A stretch of DNA of 60,684 nucleotides. It comes from Carboxylicivirga sediminis. Lineage in GTDB: Bacteria; Bacteroidota; Bacteroidia; Bacteroidales; Marinilabiliaceae. The notes beneath the pieces are model-generated. The model was not told the origin of the DNA. It saw only the letters and a program-made list of their open reading frames with translations, and searched no databases. Of this stretch, positions 26,596-35,992 are shown one piece after another. The position numbers and the translations under genes were made by a program. The stretch covers positions 1 to 60,684 of the forward strand of contig NZ_JAGTAR010000033.1 of NCBI RefSeq assembly GCF_018156225.1. The letters run 5' to 3'. Position 1 is the first letter of the stretch, and the number at the start of each line of letters is the position of its first letter.

Positions 26596-28566
26596 ATGTG
26601 TGGTATCGTCGGATTTACAGATAGTGGCTTAAGTGCCAAACAGCAAGAATACGTGCTCAATAAGATGTTGACACGTATTAATTATCGGGGGCCCGACGAG
26701 ACAGGTTTGTATATACAGCCCGATTGCGCTATGGGGAATGTCCGGCTAAGTATTGTTGATTTGAGTTCGGGTCAACAACCCTTGTGTAATCAGGATGGCA
26801 CCATGTGGATTGCCTACAATGGGGAAGTGTATAACCATATTGAGCTGCGCGAGCAACTGATAAAAAGAGGGCATAGATTCAGGACAAGCTGTGATACAGA
26901 GGTAGTTCTGCATATGTTTGAAGAGTATGGGCCGGACTGTTTAAATCAATTGAATGGTCAGTTTGCCTTTTCGATCTGGAATGAGAAAACTCAAACGCTT
27001 TTTATAGCCAGGGACCGCTTTGGTATCAGACCACTTTTTTATCGCCAGGTTAATAACCAGTTGGTTTATGCTTCGGAGATCAAGTGCTTGTTTGAACACC
27101 CTCAGGTTGATAAGCGGGTAAATTATTGTGGCCTGAAAGAATCGCTGATTTTTTGGGCACCTCTCTGTCCAAATACCTTTTTTGATGGCGTAAAAGAGCT
27201 TCCGCCAGGTCATTATATGATATATAATAAGGGGCAATGTACTGTTCACCCATACTGGAAACATCAGTATGCTGGCAAGAAGTTTGCCGGCACCATCCAT
27301 GAGGCTGCAGAAGAACTCTACGGTTTGTTGAAAAGTAGTGTTGATTTACGGTTGCGAGCCGATGTACAGGTGGCTGCCTATTTAAGTGGCGGTTTAGATT
27401 CAAGTGTAACAACGGCTCTTGTGAAAGAGGTGCAACCCAATGTGCTCAATACATTTTCAATTGGTTTTGATGAATTGGCTTTTGATGAATCAGACTATCA
27501 GAATGAAGTAGCTGCTTTCTTTAATACCAACCATAAAAGTATCTCTTGTAACAATTCAGATATTGCCAAATGGTTAACAAAGGCTGTTTATCATGCCGAA
27601 GCGCCTCTTTTAAGAACATCACCTATTCCGATGATGTTGCTGTCATCACTGGTGCGGGAAAACAATATTAAAGTTGTTTTAACAGGTGAAGGAGCTGATG
27701 AAATGCTTGGCGGATATAACATCTTCAAAGAAACAATTATACGCAATTTCTGGGCCAGGCAACCTCAATCAAAGTACAGGCCGTTGTTACTTAAGAAGCT
27801 TTACCCATATATTCCGCAGCTGGCAACAGCTTCACCTATGGTGTTGAAGATGTTTTTCGGTTATCAGCTCGACCAAACCAATTCACCTATTTACTCACAT
27901 ATGCTCAGGTGGAGAAATGGCCAACAACTGGCTAGTTTGCTATCAGAGGGGATTAGTAATGAACTGAATGGTTATGATCCGGTTGCTAACCTGGCTGAAG
28001 AGTTGGCAGGCGAAACAAGTGGATACAGCCTGCTGGAGAAAGCGCAATTGATAGAGTCGCGATTATTTATGTCAGGGTACCTATTGTCCTCTCAGGGTGA
28101 CAGAGTGGCCATGGCTAACTCAGTAGAAGGCCGGTATCCATTTTTGGATCATCGTGTGGCTGAGTTTTGTGCGTCTTTACCTGACCATTATAAGCTAAAT
28201 GGATTAAATGAGAAGGTATTGTTAAAGGTGATGATGAAAGATCAGCTTCCACAGTCCGTCATAAAAAGACCTAAGCAGGCCTACAGAGCACCAGTGGCCC
28301 AGTCATTGCTCAACGATAAAGCGCTATTGGATGAGTTTGTAAGTCCTTATGCGCTTAAAGACTCTGGCTTATTTAATCCTCGAAAGATTGAAGCTTTACT
28401 AACTAAGTTGAACCGAAGTAATATTAGTGAACAAGATAATATGGCCTTAATAGGCGTATTGTCTTCGCAAATATTGCATAAGCAATTCATTTCAGCTTAC
28501 CAGGAGATTGACGAACGGAATCTACTAAAAGGAGATATAAAAAATAAACAAATTGTAATTCGATAA
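26596..28566 (+). CDS. asnB: Asparagine synthetase, glutamine-hydrolysing
   Basis: This 656-residue protein starts MCGIVGF, so the Cys2 nucleophile is free after Met removal. NYRGPDETG and YNGEVYNHIELR complete the class II glutaminase domain. The synthetase domain carries the PP-loop YLSGGLDSSV near residue 265, SIGFDELAFDESDYQ, LTGEGADEMLGGY and the C-terminal SVEGRYPFLDHRV. It should form an amide from a carboxylate with glutamine nitrogen via an AMP-ester. In this setting it may amidate an activated acid or a sugar uronate rather than make bulk asparagine. It lies 7 bp after the carrier protein gene and 12 bp before the NadE-like gene. Confidence 0.9.
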   Translation: MCGIVGFTDSGLSAKQQEYVLNKMLTRINYRGPDETGLYIQPDCAMGNVRLSIVDLSSGQQPLCNQDGTMWIAYNGEVYNHIELREQLIKRGHRFRTSCDTEVVLHMFEEYGPDCLNQLNGQFAFSIWNEKTQTLFIARDRFGIRPLFYRQVNNQLVYASEIKCLFEHPQVDKRVNYCGLKESLIFWAPLCPNTFFDGVKELPPGHYMIYNKGQCTVHPYWKHQYAGKKFAGTIHEAAEELYGLLKSSVDLRLRADVQVAAYLSGGLDSSVTTALVKEVQPNVLNTFSIGFDELAFDESDYQNEVAAFFNTNHKSISCNNSDIAKWLTKAVYHAEAPLLRTSPIPMMLLSSLVRENNIKVVLTGEGADEMLGGYNIFKETIIRNFWARQPQSKYRPLLLKKLYPYIPQLATASPMVLKMFFGYQLDQTNSPIYSHMLRWRNGQQLASLLSEGISNELNGYDPVANLAEELAGETSGYSLLEKAQLIESRLFMSGYLLSSQGDRVAMANSVEGRYPFLDHRVAEFCASLPDHYKLNGLNEKVLLKVMMKDQLPQSVIKRPKQAYRAPVAQSLLNDKALLDEFVSPYALKDSGLFNPRKIEALLTKLNRSNISEQDNMALIGVLSSQILHKQFISAYQEIDERNLLKGDIKNKQIVIR

Positions 28567-28577
28567 ACTTTTAACCA

Positions 28578-29558
28578 ATGTCTGAACAAAAATTTACAAA
28601 AGAGATAATAAGACTATCTGATACACAGAACACAATTGATTCAATTGTTGCCAAACTAAAAGAAGATGTGATTAAAGTACTGCGCAGGCGCGGAGGAGTT
28701 GTAGGCATCAGTGGGGGTATTGATTCATCGGTTACTCTAGCTTTGGCTGTTAAGGCTTTTGGGGCTAAAAATGTACTCGGTGTGATGCTACCCGAAAAGG
28801 ATTCAAGTGATGATAGTAAAGCGTTGGCATTGAAACTTGCTGATAAATTCGGAGTTAGAGTAGTTGAAGAAAACATCAGCGGTGCCCTGGAAGGCTTTGG
28901 TTGTTATCAGCGTCGTGATGAAGCCGTTAAAAGGGTTATTCCTGAATATAATCCCCAGACTGATAAGATGAAAATCGGTATTCCGGTTGAGTTTTTGAAT
29001 TCCAATATGCCTCCTGTGTTCTATGTCACTGTTATTTTTGCCGATGGTACCGAAAAAAGTGAGCGCTTACCGATGAATGAGTATCTGCAGATTGTTGCCG
29101 CTTCTAACTTCAAGCAGCGCAGTCGTATGTCAATGCTTTATTATCATGCAGAAGCCTTGCACTACGCCGTAATAGGTACACCTAATAAGCATGAGGTACA
29201 ACAAGGTTTTTTTGTGAAGTATGGCGATGGCGGTGCTGATGTTATGCCTATTGGTAACTTGTTTAAGACGCAGGTATATGAGCTGGCCAGAGAATTGGGT
29301 GTTCCGCAAGAGATAATTGACCGGACACCTACAACAGATACCTACACGGCTGAGCAAACCCAGGAGGAGTTCTTTTATCAAATGCCTTTCGAAACCATGG
29401 ATTTACTCTGGTATGGCTGGGAAAATGGTTTCTCGCCCGAAGAGGTTGCAATGGGAATAGAGAAGGATGAACAGGAAATCAGTCGCATATTCAAAAACTT
29501 TGAGCGTAAAAAGAAAACAACAGATTATCTGCGAATGCCACCAATCCATAACTACTAA
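28578..29558 (+). CDS. NAD+ synthetase-like adenylating amide synthase
   Basis: This 326-residue N-type ATP pyrophosphatase has the P-loop GISGGIDSSVTLAL near residue 45. A KQRSRMSMLYYHAEALHYAVIGTPNKHE block and VKYGDGGADVMPIGNLFKTQVYELA follow, as in NadE. NadE adenylates the carboxylate of nicotinate adenine dinucleotide and adds ammonia. The C-terminal part (PTTDTYTAEQTQEEFFYQMPF) and an insert at about 140-170 differ from what I recall of housekeeping NadE. Lying between AsnB and an AMP-ligase in a polysaccharide locus, it may amidate another carboxylate. A second, conventional NadE elsewhere in the genome would support a specialised role. If none exists, this may simply be NadE. Confidence 0.75.
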   Translation: MSEQKFTKEIIRLSDTQNTIDSIVAKLKEDVIKVLRRRGGVVGISGGIDSSVTLALAVKAFGAKNVLGVMLPEKDSSDDSKALALKLADKFGVRVVEENISGALEGFGCYQRRDEAVKRVIPEYNPQTDKMKIGIPVEFLNSNMPPVFYVTVIFADGTEKSERLPMNEYLQIVAASNFKQRSRMSMLYYHAEALHYAVIGTPNKHEVQQGFFVKYGDGGADVMPIGNLFKTQVYELARELGVPQEIIDRTPTTDTYTAEQTQEEFFYQMPFETMDLLWYGWENGFSPEEVAMGIEKDEQEISRIFKNFERKKKTTDYLRMPPIHNY

Positions 29559-29571
29559 AAGAAGGTGAAAG

Positions 29572-31029
29572 ATGAACTGTGTTGACTTTTTACTGCAGGA
29601 GCATACGCATCGGCAAGGCGATTTTATTTTGGGACGTAATGGGGAATTAACATATAATTCCCTTATAGATAGGGTTAACCGGCTTGCTATTTGGTTAAAA
29701 CAAGCCATCGGTCAGGCGCAGAATGTTATGCTGATTATGCCCAATAGCCATTATTCGATTGTGGCTTACCTGGCTATTATGAAGTCCGGCAATGTTGTGG
29801 TTCCGCTTAATCCGGCGATTGAATTGGATGGATTTAATGAGCTTGTTAAGCGGTGTGGGTCAAACACAGTTTTTGCTTCTAACCAAGTAGTAAAGCGACT
29901 TAATCTGGAGATGACTAATGTGCTCAGTGAAGCAGCCATCGATACAGTTATTGAAGAGACACTTGTTAATGAATGGAGCAATTCAGAAACCCAGGATGAT
30001 GATTTAGCACAGATAATTTTCACATCCGGCTCCACAGCCAAGCCTAAAGGAGTAATGATTTCGCATCGGAATATCATTGCCAACACGTCTTCAATAATAG
30101 ACTATTTGCACTTGACGCAAGATGATGTAATCGAAATTGTATTGCCTTTTTTTTATTGTTATGGATTATCTCTTTTGCACACGCACCTTAAGGTTGGTGG
30201 TCAAATAGTTCTCAATAACACCTTCATCTTTTTAAATTCGGTGATTGATGATTTAAATAAGTATCAATGCACTGGATTTGCTGGTGTACCCAGTCACTTT
30301 CAGATACTGTTGCGTAAATCAGATACCTTTAGGCATAGTGATTTTCCTCATTTAAGATATGTAACACAGGCAGGAGGTAAGCTACATACAACCTTTATCA
30401 AAGAATTTTGTGACAGCTTTCCTGATACAAAATTCTATGTTATGTATGGCCAAACCGAAGCGACAGCACGTTTGTCTTATTTGCCACCCGAAAGGCTTGC
30501 TGATAAGTTAGGTTCACTGGGTAAAGGTATACCGGATGTTGAATTACGTGTAGTGGATGCTAATGGGGATGATGTGCAGCCTGGTGAAGTGGGTGAGATT
30601 ATTGCAAAAGGTGATAACATCATGTCAGGCTATTATCAGGAGCCAGAAGAAACAGCTACAACCATAAAAGGAGGTTGGTTGTATACTGGTGATTTGGCCA
30701 AAGTGGACGAAGATGGATTTATTTATCATGCAGCCCGCCGAAAGGAAATAATTAAAGTGGGAGGGAGACGTGTTAGTCCTAAAGAAATTGAAGAAGTAAT
30801 TGTTGGAATAGATGGCGTTATTGATTGCACAATTGAAGCTGTTACTGATGAAGTGTTAGGTGAAGCTATTAAGGCTATTCTGGTTGTTAACAAAAGACAT
30901 TCTGAAATCACAGAATCTTATATTAAGAAAATTTGTGCAGATAAATTATCTTCTTATAAAGTGCCTCAGACAATTGAATTTATTGAAAATGTAAAAGTTA
31001 ATGCAGCTGGTAAAAAGGTGAAAGCCTAA
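29572..31029 (+). CDS. AMP-dependent acyl/aminoacyl ligase
   Basis: This 485-residue adenylate-forming enzyme of the ANL group has IIFTSGSTAKPKGVMISHRN (A3 P-loop, near 148-167), YGQTEATARLSYLP (A5) and GWLYTGDLAKVDEDGFIYHAAR (A7, near 370). It also has KEIIKVGGRRVSPKEIEE (A8) and a terminal catalytic Lys in AAGKKVKA. The enzyme should activate a carboxylic acid with ATP and load it onto CoA or, more likely here, onto the carrier protein encoded 3 kb upstream in the same operon. A GAAGG Shine-Dalgarno-like site lies about 10 bp before the ATG. It is the last gene of the carrier cassette. The acid specificity cannot be read from the sequence. Confidence 0.87.
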   Translation: MNCVDFLLQEHTHRQGDFILGRNGELTYNSLIDRVNRLAIWLKQAIGQAQNVMLIMPNSHYSIVAYLAIMKSGNVVVPLNPAIELDGFNELVKRCGSNTVFASNQVVKRLNLEMTNVLSEAAIDTVIEETLVNEWSNSETQDDDLAQIIFTSGSTAKPKGVMISHRNIIANTSSIIDYLHLTQDDVIEIVLPFFYCYGLSLLHTHLKVGGQIVLNNTFIFLNSVIDDLNKYQCTGFAGVPSHFQILLRKSDTFRHSDFPHLRYVTQAGGKLHTTFIKEFCDSFPDTKFYVMYGQTEATARLSYLPPERLADKLGSLGKGIPDVELRVVDANGDDVQPGEVGEIIAKGDNIMSGYYQEPEETATTIKGGWLYTGDLAKVDEDGFIYHAARRKEIIKVGGRRVSPKEIEEVIVGIDGVIDCTIEAVTDEVLGEAIKAILVVNKRHSEITESYIKKICADKLSSYKVPQTIEFIENVKVNAAGKKVKA

Positions 31030-31269
31030 TTTTTTTGTTGAAATTTTGAATACGGTTATCCTGTTTTTTGGTTCATTCATAAAAATCAAACCTATAAACT
31101 TTGTTTTTGACTAAATGTATTATTCTTTAGGGGAAGGCAGAGATATAAGTGATAAGGGGTTATTGTTGATAGTTAGTTGGTTATGAATCGTGCTTTATTG
31201 GTCTAAAACTCCTGTACAATTGCCATTTATACTCGTAAATTGTTGCAGAATCGAGAAAAAAAATGTGGG
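31030..31269 (+). promoter_or_regulatory. Intergenic region before the sugar transferase gene
   Basis: This is a 240-bp AT-rich gap with runs of T just after the AMP-ligase stop. TTTG at 31067-31070 and TAAACTTTG at 31095-31103 loosely resemble a Bacteroidota -33/-7 promoter pair, but the downstream box has one extra base and the spacer is long, so this is weak. The region shows the sugar transferase is probably transcribed separately from the carrier cassette. Confidence 0.3.
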
Positions 31270-32421
31270 ATGAGAAGTGTTGAATCAATAAGTGCTATTG
31301 GTGTCAGTCATGAATTGGAAAGAACAACAGTTTCGGAGCTGGAGTTTGTTCCTGTTCAGAAAAAACGTGCAAATAAGAGCGAAGTTATTAAGGAACAATT
31401 GCTAAAAAAGTTGGACATAAAAGTGTACGACTATCTTACACAGCATGTTGTTCCGGAGCGAGATAGTGTGCGTATTCTTGATGTCAACCATCCAACTTAT
31501 CTTCATCAATCAGATTTTGCATCTGTTCGTTGCCTGATTAATGTACACCAGGTCAATAACGTGCGCTACATCAACAAATTTCTAAATAAAGTAAATGAAT
31601 GCTTGCCCGATGCTGGACTTTTTATTGGGTGCATTGAAACGATTAGAATTAGAAAGCACAAACTGTTTGCAGTTAATAATAACATATTCAAACACCTGTA
31701 CTGGTTTTTCTGCTTCTTCTTTCACCGGGTGATGCCTAAAATTAAGCATCTGCAGAAACTATACTATTTTATTACCGGGGCAAAATACCGTTGGCTAACC
31801 ATGGCAGAAATGCTGGGCAGGTTGGTTAGTTGTGGATTTGACATTATTGAATATAAAGAGCTCGATGGCAAGTTGTATTTCGTAGTCATGAAAACCCATA
31901 GTCCCGATCATAATCAGAAACCATCTTATGGTCCTGTTTTTCCAATGAAACGGGTGGGGAAAAATGGTAAAATCATCAAAGTGTATAAACTACGTACGAT
32001 GCATCCCTACTCTGAGTATCTGCAAGATTATGTGGTTAAGTTGAATGGCTATAATAAGGTAGGAAAACCAGCGAACGATTTCCGCCTGGCAGATTGGGGA
32101 CGTACTTTACGAAAGTATTGGCTGGATGAAATGCCTCAGATATTGAATGTGATTACAGGAAGTATGGCTATTGTCGGATTACGACCATTGAGCCAGACGC
32201 GCTTTAATGAATTGCCCAAAGACGTGCAGGAAAAGCGCATTAAGTTCAAACCGGGTTGTATACCTCCATATGTTGCCCTAAATATGCCTGATAGTAAAGA
32301 AAATATTGAAGCTGAGCGCATATATATGGCCGCTAAAGAAAAAGCACCTTTTTTAACCGATGTCAAGTACTTTGGTATGGCGCTTTTTAATATTCTGAGT
32401 GGTAAAATAAAGAGCTCCTGA
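31270..32421 (+). CDS. Polyprenyl-phosphate sugar transferase with an unusual N-terminal domain
   Basis: The ATG at 31270 is preferred to TTG codons at 31240/31243, giving 383 residues. The C-terminal half is a bacterial sugar transferase: GPVFPMKRVGKNGKIIKVYKLRTM, WGRTLRKYWLDEMPQILNV with the Asp-Glu catalytic dyad, and GSMAIVGLRPLSQTRF. It should start the repeat unit by moving a sugar-1-phosphate to undecaprenyl phosphate. The N-terminal 200 residues lack the usual transmembrane bundle. They resemble the second half of a class I methyltransferase (INKFLNKVNECLPDAGLFIG; MAEMLGRLVSCGFDIIEY) with only one hydrophobic patch (HLYWFFCFFFHRV) that might act as the membrane anchor. No SAM-binding Gly loop was seen. 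Confidence 0.82.
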   Translation: MRSVESISAIGVSHELERTTVSELEFVPVQKKRANKSEVIKEQLLKKLDIKVYDYLTQHVVPERDSVRILDVNHPTYLHQSDFASVRCLINVHQVNNVRYINKFLNKVNECLPDAGLFIGCIETIRIRKHKLFAVNNNIFKHLYWFFCFFFHRVMPKIKHLQKLYYFITGAKYRWLTMAEMLGRLVSCGFDIIEYKELDGKLYFVVMKTHSPDHNQKPSYGPVFPMKRVGKNGKIIKVYKLRTMHPYSEYLQDYVVKLNGYNKVGKPANDFRLADWGRTLRKYWLDEMPQILNVITGSMAIVGLRPLSQTRFNELPKDVQEKRIKFKPGCIPPYVALNMPDSKENIEAERIYMAAKEKAPFLTDVKYFGMALFNILSGKIKSS

Positions 32422-32433
32422 TGAGCTATTGAT

Positions 32434-32464
32434 TTTATGCTGCAGATAGCATAAATTTATTTTT
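32434..32464 (+). terminator. AT-rich terminator after the sugar transferase gene
   Basis: TTTATGCT (32434-32441) and AGCATAAA (32448-32455) form an 8-bp stem with a 6-nt loop, followed by TTTATTTTTATG. It ends directly at the ComEC start codon (32465). It marks the right end of the polysaccharide locus. Confidence 0.5.
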
Positions 32465-34543
32465 ATGTTATCTGATCTTAACCTCTTTTTTAAAAAATCT
32501 CCTTTTGTAAGGTTTGTATTGCCAGTAATGCTGGGGATTTTTTTGACGTTTCGGGTCATCTCATTTGCAGATGTCTATATCTATCTGGCTATATTTTTTG
32601 TTGTACTCTACTGTTTACTGATAGTATGGCAGAAACAAACAGCTATATACCGGTATCGCTTCCTAACAGGAATTACTGGGTTTGTTATGCTCCTGACTCT
32701 ATCTATTGTTTATGCCCAGTTACGACAACCATTAACCTTATCATCATATTCGGAAGCTCAGGTAAAACTGCATATTATTGAATCCATTGGCTCCACTGAA
32801 CAGAACCTCAAGTTCGAAACCTATTTCAGAGGTTGCAGTTCCGATAGCTTAAGCTACCTAGAAAAGCAGCGGGGCATTGTTTACGTGCCCAAATCAATTA
32901 TTAAGCATAAACCGGCCACCGATAGTTATATATTTGTAAAAGGCCGATTTATCCCATTTTCAGAGCCCAATAGTCAATTTGATTTCAACTATAGCAACTA
33001 TTTGCGCAATCAACGCATTGCCTTTCGTTTAATTGTGAGCGAATATCAACACATTGAAGAAGAAAGTGGCATACTTCATCCTGTTATATTGAGTGCCAGG
33101 CTGAAGACCTTCCTTCGGGATAAGTATCAGGAAGCTGGCCTTAATGAAACTCAACTGGCTATACTTAATGCATTGTTTTTGGGCGATAAAAGTTTGTTAA
33201 GTTATGAACAGAAAAGTGCTTTTTCAGATGCCGGTGCCATGCATTTATTGGCTGTGAGCGGATTGCATGTTGGTATCATATACATGCTGCTAATGAGCAT
33301 TGTATCTGTTTTCAGAGCAAGGAAATATAAACTGTTGACGGCACTGGTCGTTATCCTGTGTTTATGGTTTTATGCTGCTGTTACTGGTTTCTCACCATCA
33401 GTACTAAGGGCCAGTTTAATGTTTACTATTCTGGAATTTGGACGTATTTCAAAACGGCAGACCGGCATTTTTAATTTGCTGGGAGCGTCTATGTTTATCA
33501 TCATCATTATTGAGCCTCTTTCGATATTCAACATTGGTTTCTGGCTGAGCCACGTAGCCGTAGCTTCCATTGTTTCTTTCTATCCTAAAGTTAACAATTG
33601 GTTTCATTTCCGCTTTCCACCATTTAAATGGGGATGGTCAATCATTGCAGTATCAATAGCTGCTCAGTTAGGAACATTGCCCATCGCCATTTATGCTTTT
33701 CACGAATTTCCACTTTATTTCATTGTTACCAATATTGTAATGATACCTGTTGTCACGCCAATTCTGGTGATGGCCGTATTAGCGGCTCTTTGTTCCTTTT
33801 CGATGTTTATACTTCAGCTAATTGTGCCAGGCATGGGCAGTTTGCTGACTTTTATGGATGATACAGCACATTGGATTGATCAATTCCCGTATTCAACTAT
33901 TCAGCATTTATATATCGAAGGCTGGCAGCTGCCATTGTTATATGGTAGTTTGATTCTGCTGCTCGTTTATATTAATTATCGCTATTTTATATATTTAAAA
34001 TATTTGCTGGTACTTGGCATTTTTACCATAGTAACTATCCATGTGCGCAGTTATTTTTTGCCTGAAGAAGTGTTGTATGTAGCTAAAATAAATGGTAAAA
34101 GTGTTGTCAATCATTTGGATAAGCAGAGTAACACTATTTATACCAATGTGCCATTAAGTGAGAAAGAGATTGAGTTTGCGTTTAATGGTCTATGGGCCTA
34201 CTGTAATGCGCCTGTTTCATATACGGTCAGGCAGGTTGGTGATAAACCGAATGCTTCGCCAATTGTTAGTTTAATAGGAGCTAAGGCCTTGGTAATATTG
34301 CCCGAAGGAGCCCGATGGAGCTGTAAACTGGAACATCGCAAAGTTGATTACCTCGTTTTAATGGGAAAACCTGAGATTGACTTAAAGGAAGTAAGAAAGA
34401 CGATGCGGGTTGGGCAAGTGATTATACCGAGTGGTTGGAAATGGTACCAAAAGAAATGGTTCGATGGCTATGAGGAACATATTGAGAACCTGCATGATGT
34501 ATCGAAAAACGGCGTCTTTTTAGTGGCTTTTAGAAACGAATAG
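32465..34543 (+). CDS. comEC: ComEC/Rec2-family DNA uptake channel
   Basis: This 692-residue polytopic membrane protein has an N-terminal pair of helices and an OB-like soluble domain (about 95-200, DUF4131 type). The Competence domain follows, with GAMHLLAVSGLHVGIIYMLL near residue 265 and GFSPSVLRASLMFTILEFGRI. In naturally competent bacteria this channel carries single-stranded DNA across the inner membrane. The C-terminal metallo-beta-lactamase domain found in B. subtilis ComEC is absent. The last 150 residues form a short soluble part. This short form is my recollection of the norm in Bacteroidota. Other competence genes are not in this window. Confidence 0.88.
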   Translation: MLSDLNLFFKKSPFVRFVLPVMLGIFLTFRVISFADVYIYLAIFFVVLYCLLIVWQKQTAIYRYRFLTGITGFVMLLTLSIVYAQLRQPLTLSSYSEAQVKLHIIESIGSTEQNLKFETYFRGCSSDSLSYLEKQRGIVYVPKSIIKHKPATDSYIFVKGRFIPFSEPNSQFDFNYSNYLRNQRIAFRLIVSEYQHIEEESGILHPVILSARLKTFLRDKYQEAGLNETQLAILNALFLGDKSLLSYEQKSAFSDAGAMHLLAVSGLHVGIIYMLLMSIVSVFRARKYKLLTALVVILCLWFYAAVTGFSPSVLRASLMFTILEFGRISKRQTGIFNLLGASMFIIIIIEPLSIFNIGFWLSHVAVASIVSFYPKVNNWFHFRFPPFKWGWSIIAVSIAAQLGTLPIAIYAFHEFPLYFIVTNIVMIPVVTPILVMAVLAALCSFSMFILQLIVPGMGSLLTFMDDTAHWIDQFPYSTIQHLYIEGWQLPLLYGSLILLLVYINYRYFIYLKYLLVLGIFTIVTIHVRSYFLPEEVLYVAKINGKSVVNHLDKQSNTIYTNVPLSEKEIEFAFNGLWAYCNAPVSYTVRQVGDKPNASPIVSLIGAKALVILPEGARWSCKLEHRKVDYLVLMGKPEIDLKEVRKTMRVGQVIIPSGWKWYQKKWFDGYEEHIENLHDVSKNGVFLVAFRNE

Positions 34544-34640
34544 TCATTTATGTCCATTTTTATTTGGAGGATTAGTAGTATTATCTATTAATTTGCGGTG
34601 TTTTTGTCGAGCAAAAACGCGTATAAAAGAACGGGTACTT

Positions 34641-35981
34641 ATGAGAATTTTTATTGCAGGTGCAGGGGAAGTCGGAACACATTTGGCTAAAATGTTATGT
34701 TCTGCCAATCATGATGTTATATTGATGGATGAAGAAGAGGAGAAGCTCAAGCAAATTGATGCTCACTTCGACTTAATGACTATTGTAGGTAGTATCTCAT
34801 CCATTGAGGATCTGCGAGAAGCCAATGTAAAATCATGTGATTTGTTTATTGCTGTGCCGCCATATCAGGATATGAGTATTTTGTCTTGCATCTTGGCGAA
34901 GCAGCTTGGTGCCAAAACAACTGTGGCCCGTGTAAATAATCACGAGTACCTGATGGAGGAAAACAAGGAGTTCTTTGGTAAGTTGGGTATCGATGAGTTA
35001 ATCTATCCTGAACAGCTGGCTGCCAAAGAAGTGTTTGCTTCCCTTAAGCAGGTGGGAACACGTCAGTTGTATGAGTTTACTGGCAGCAAGTTGGTTATGT
35101 TTGCCTTAAAGGTGCGCGACAATGCCATTATCGTTAATAAAACGCTGGCTGAAATTTCTGCCATGTATGAAAAGCAGGAGTATAATATTGTGGCCATCAA
35201 CCGCGATGGTGATACAATTATTCCTCGCGGCAAAGAAACATTGCAGCACAACGACCTGGTGTATATCATTACCACCAAATCGGCTGTTAAGCAGGTAATG
35301 GAAGATGCCGGTAAGAAGCAGTTCGATATTAAGAACGTGATGATCCTTGGTGGTAGCCGGATAGGTAAGAAAGTGGCTCAAAAACTTGAAGGACAATATA
35401 GTATCAAGCTTATTGAAATAGATAAAGATAAGGCGGCACGACTGGCTGATGTATTGGCCGATACGCTGGTAATTAATGGTGATGGTCGTAACCTAGAGCT
35501 GCTAAAAGATGAGGGCATTAAAAAGATGGATGCTTTTGTGGCGGTGACGGGGAACTCAGAAGTAAACATTCTGGCTTGTCAGCTGGCTAAGAAAATGGGT
35601 GTTCGAAAAACTGTAGCCGAGGTGGAGAACATCGACTACATTGATTTGGCTGAGAATATTGGTATTGGTACTTTGGTCAATAAGAAACTGATAGCTGCCA
35701 GCCACATCTACCGCTATACCCTGCGCGCACATGTATCGCATGTAAAATGTCTGACAGCCACTGATGCTGAGGTTCTGGAATTGATTGCGCAGCCTGATTC
35801 GAAGATTACAAAAGGGCCATTACACAAATTAAGCTTGCCTAAGGATGTAAATATAGGTGGTGTAATAAGGGGTGAATCGGCTATAATTGCCAGTGGCGAA
35901 ACAGTGATTGAACCGCATGATAAAGTTGTGTTGTTTGCGATGCCATCGAGCTTTGCCAAAATTGAAAAAATGTTTAGCTAA
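34641..35981 (+). CDS. trkA: Trk potassium uptake regulatory protein TrkA
   Basis: The ATG at 34641 (MRIFIAGAGEVGTHLAKML) is the right start. An upstream ATG-like codon at 34593 adds only a Cys/Arg-rich tail. The 446-residue protein has two TrkA_N Rossmann domains (GAGEVG at 7-12; MILGGSRIGKKVAQKL near 235) and two TrkA_C domains, as in full-length TrkA. It binds NAD(H)/ATP and gates a TrkH/TrkG potassium channel at the inner membrane. No TrkH gene lies next to it here, although that is a common arrangement. It is followed at 11 bp by two small membrane-protein genes. Confidence 0.92.
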   Translation: MRIFIAGAGEVGTHLAKMLCSANHDVILMDEEEEKLKQIDAHFDLMTIVGSISSIEDLREANVKSCDLFIAVPPYQDMSILSCILAKQLGAKTTVARVNNHEYLMEENKEFFGKLGIDELIYPEQLAAKEVFASLKQVGTRQLYEFTGSKLVMFALKVRDNAIIVNKTLAEISAMYEKQEYNIVAINRDGDTIIPRGKETLQHNDLVYIITTKSAVKQVMEDAGKKQFDIKNVMILGGSRIGKKVAQKLEGQYSIKLIEIDKDKAARLADVLADTLVINGDGRNLELLKDEGIKKMDAFVAVTGNSEVNILACQLAKKMGVRKTVAEVENIDYIDLAENIGIGTLVNKKLIAASHIYRYTLRAHVSHVKCLTATDAEVLELIAQPDSKITKGPLHKLSLPKDVNIGGVIRGESAIIASGETVIEPHDKVVLFAMPSSFAKIEKMFS

Positions 35982-35992
35982 CTGCTGAAGAT

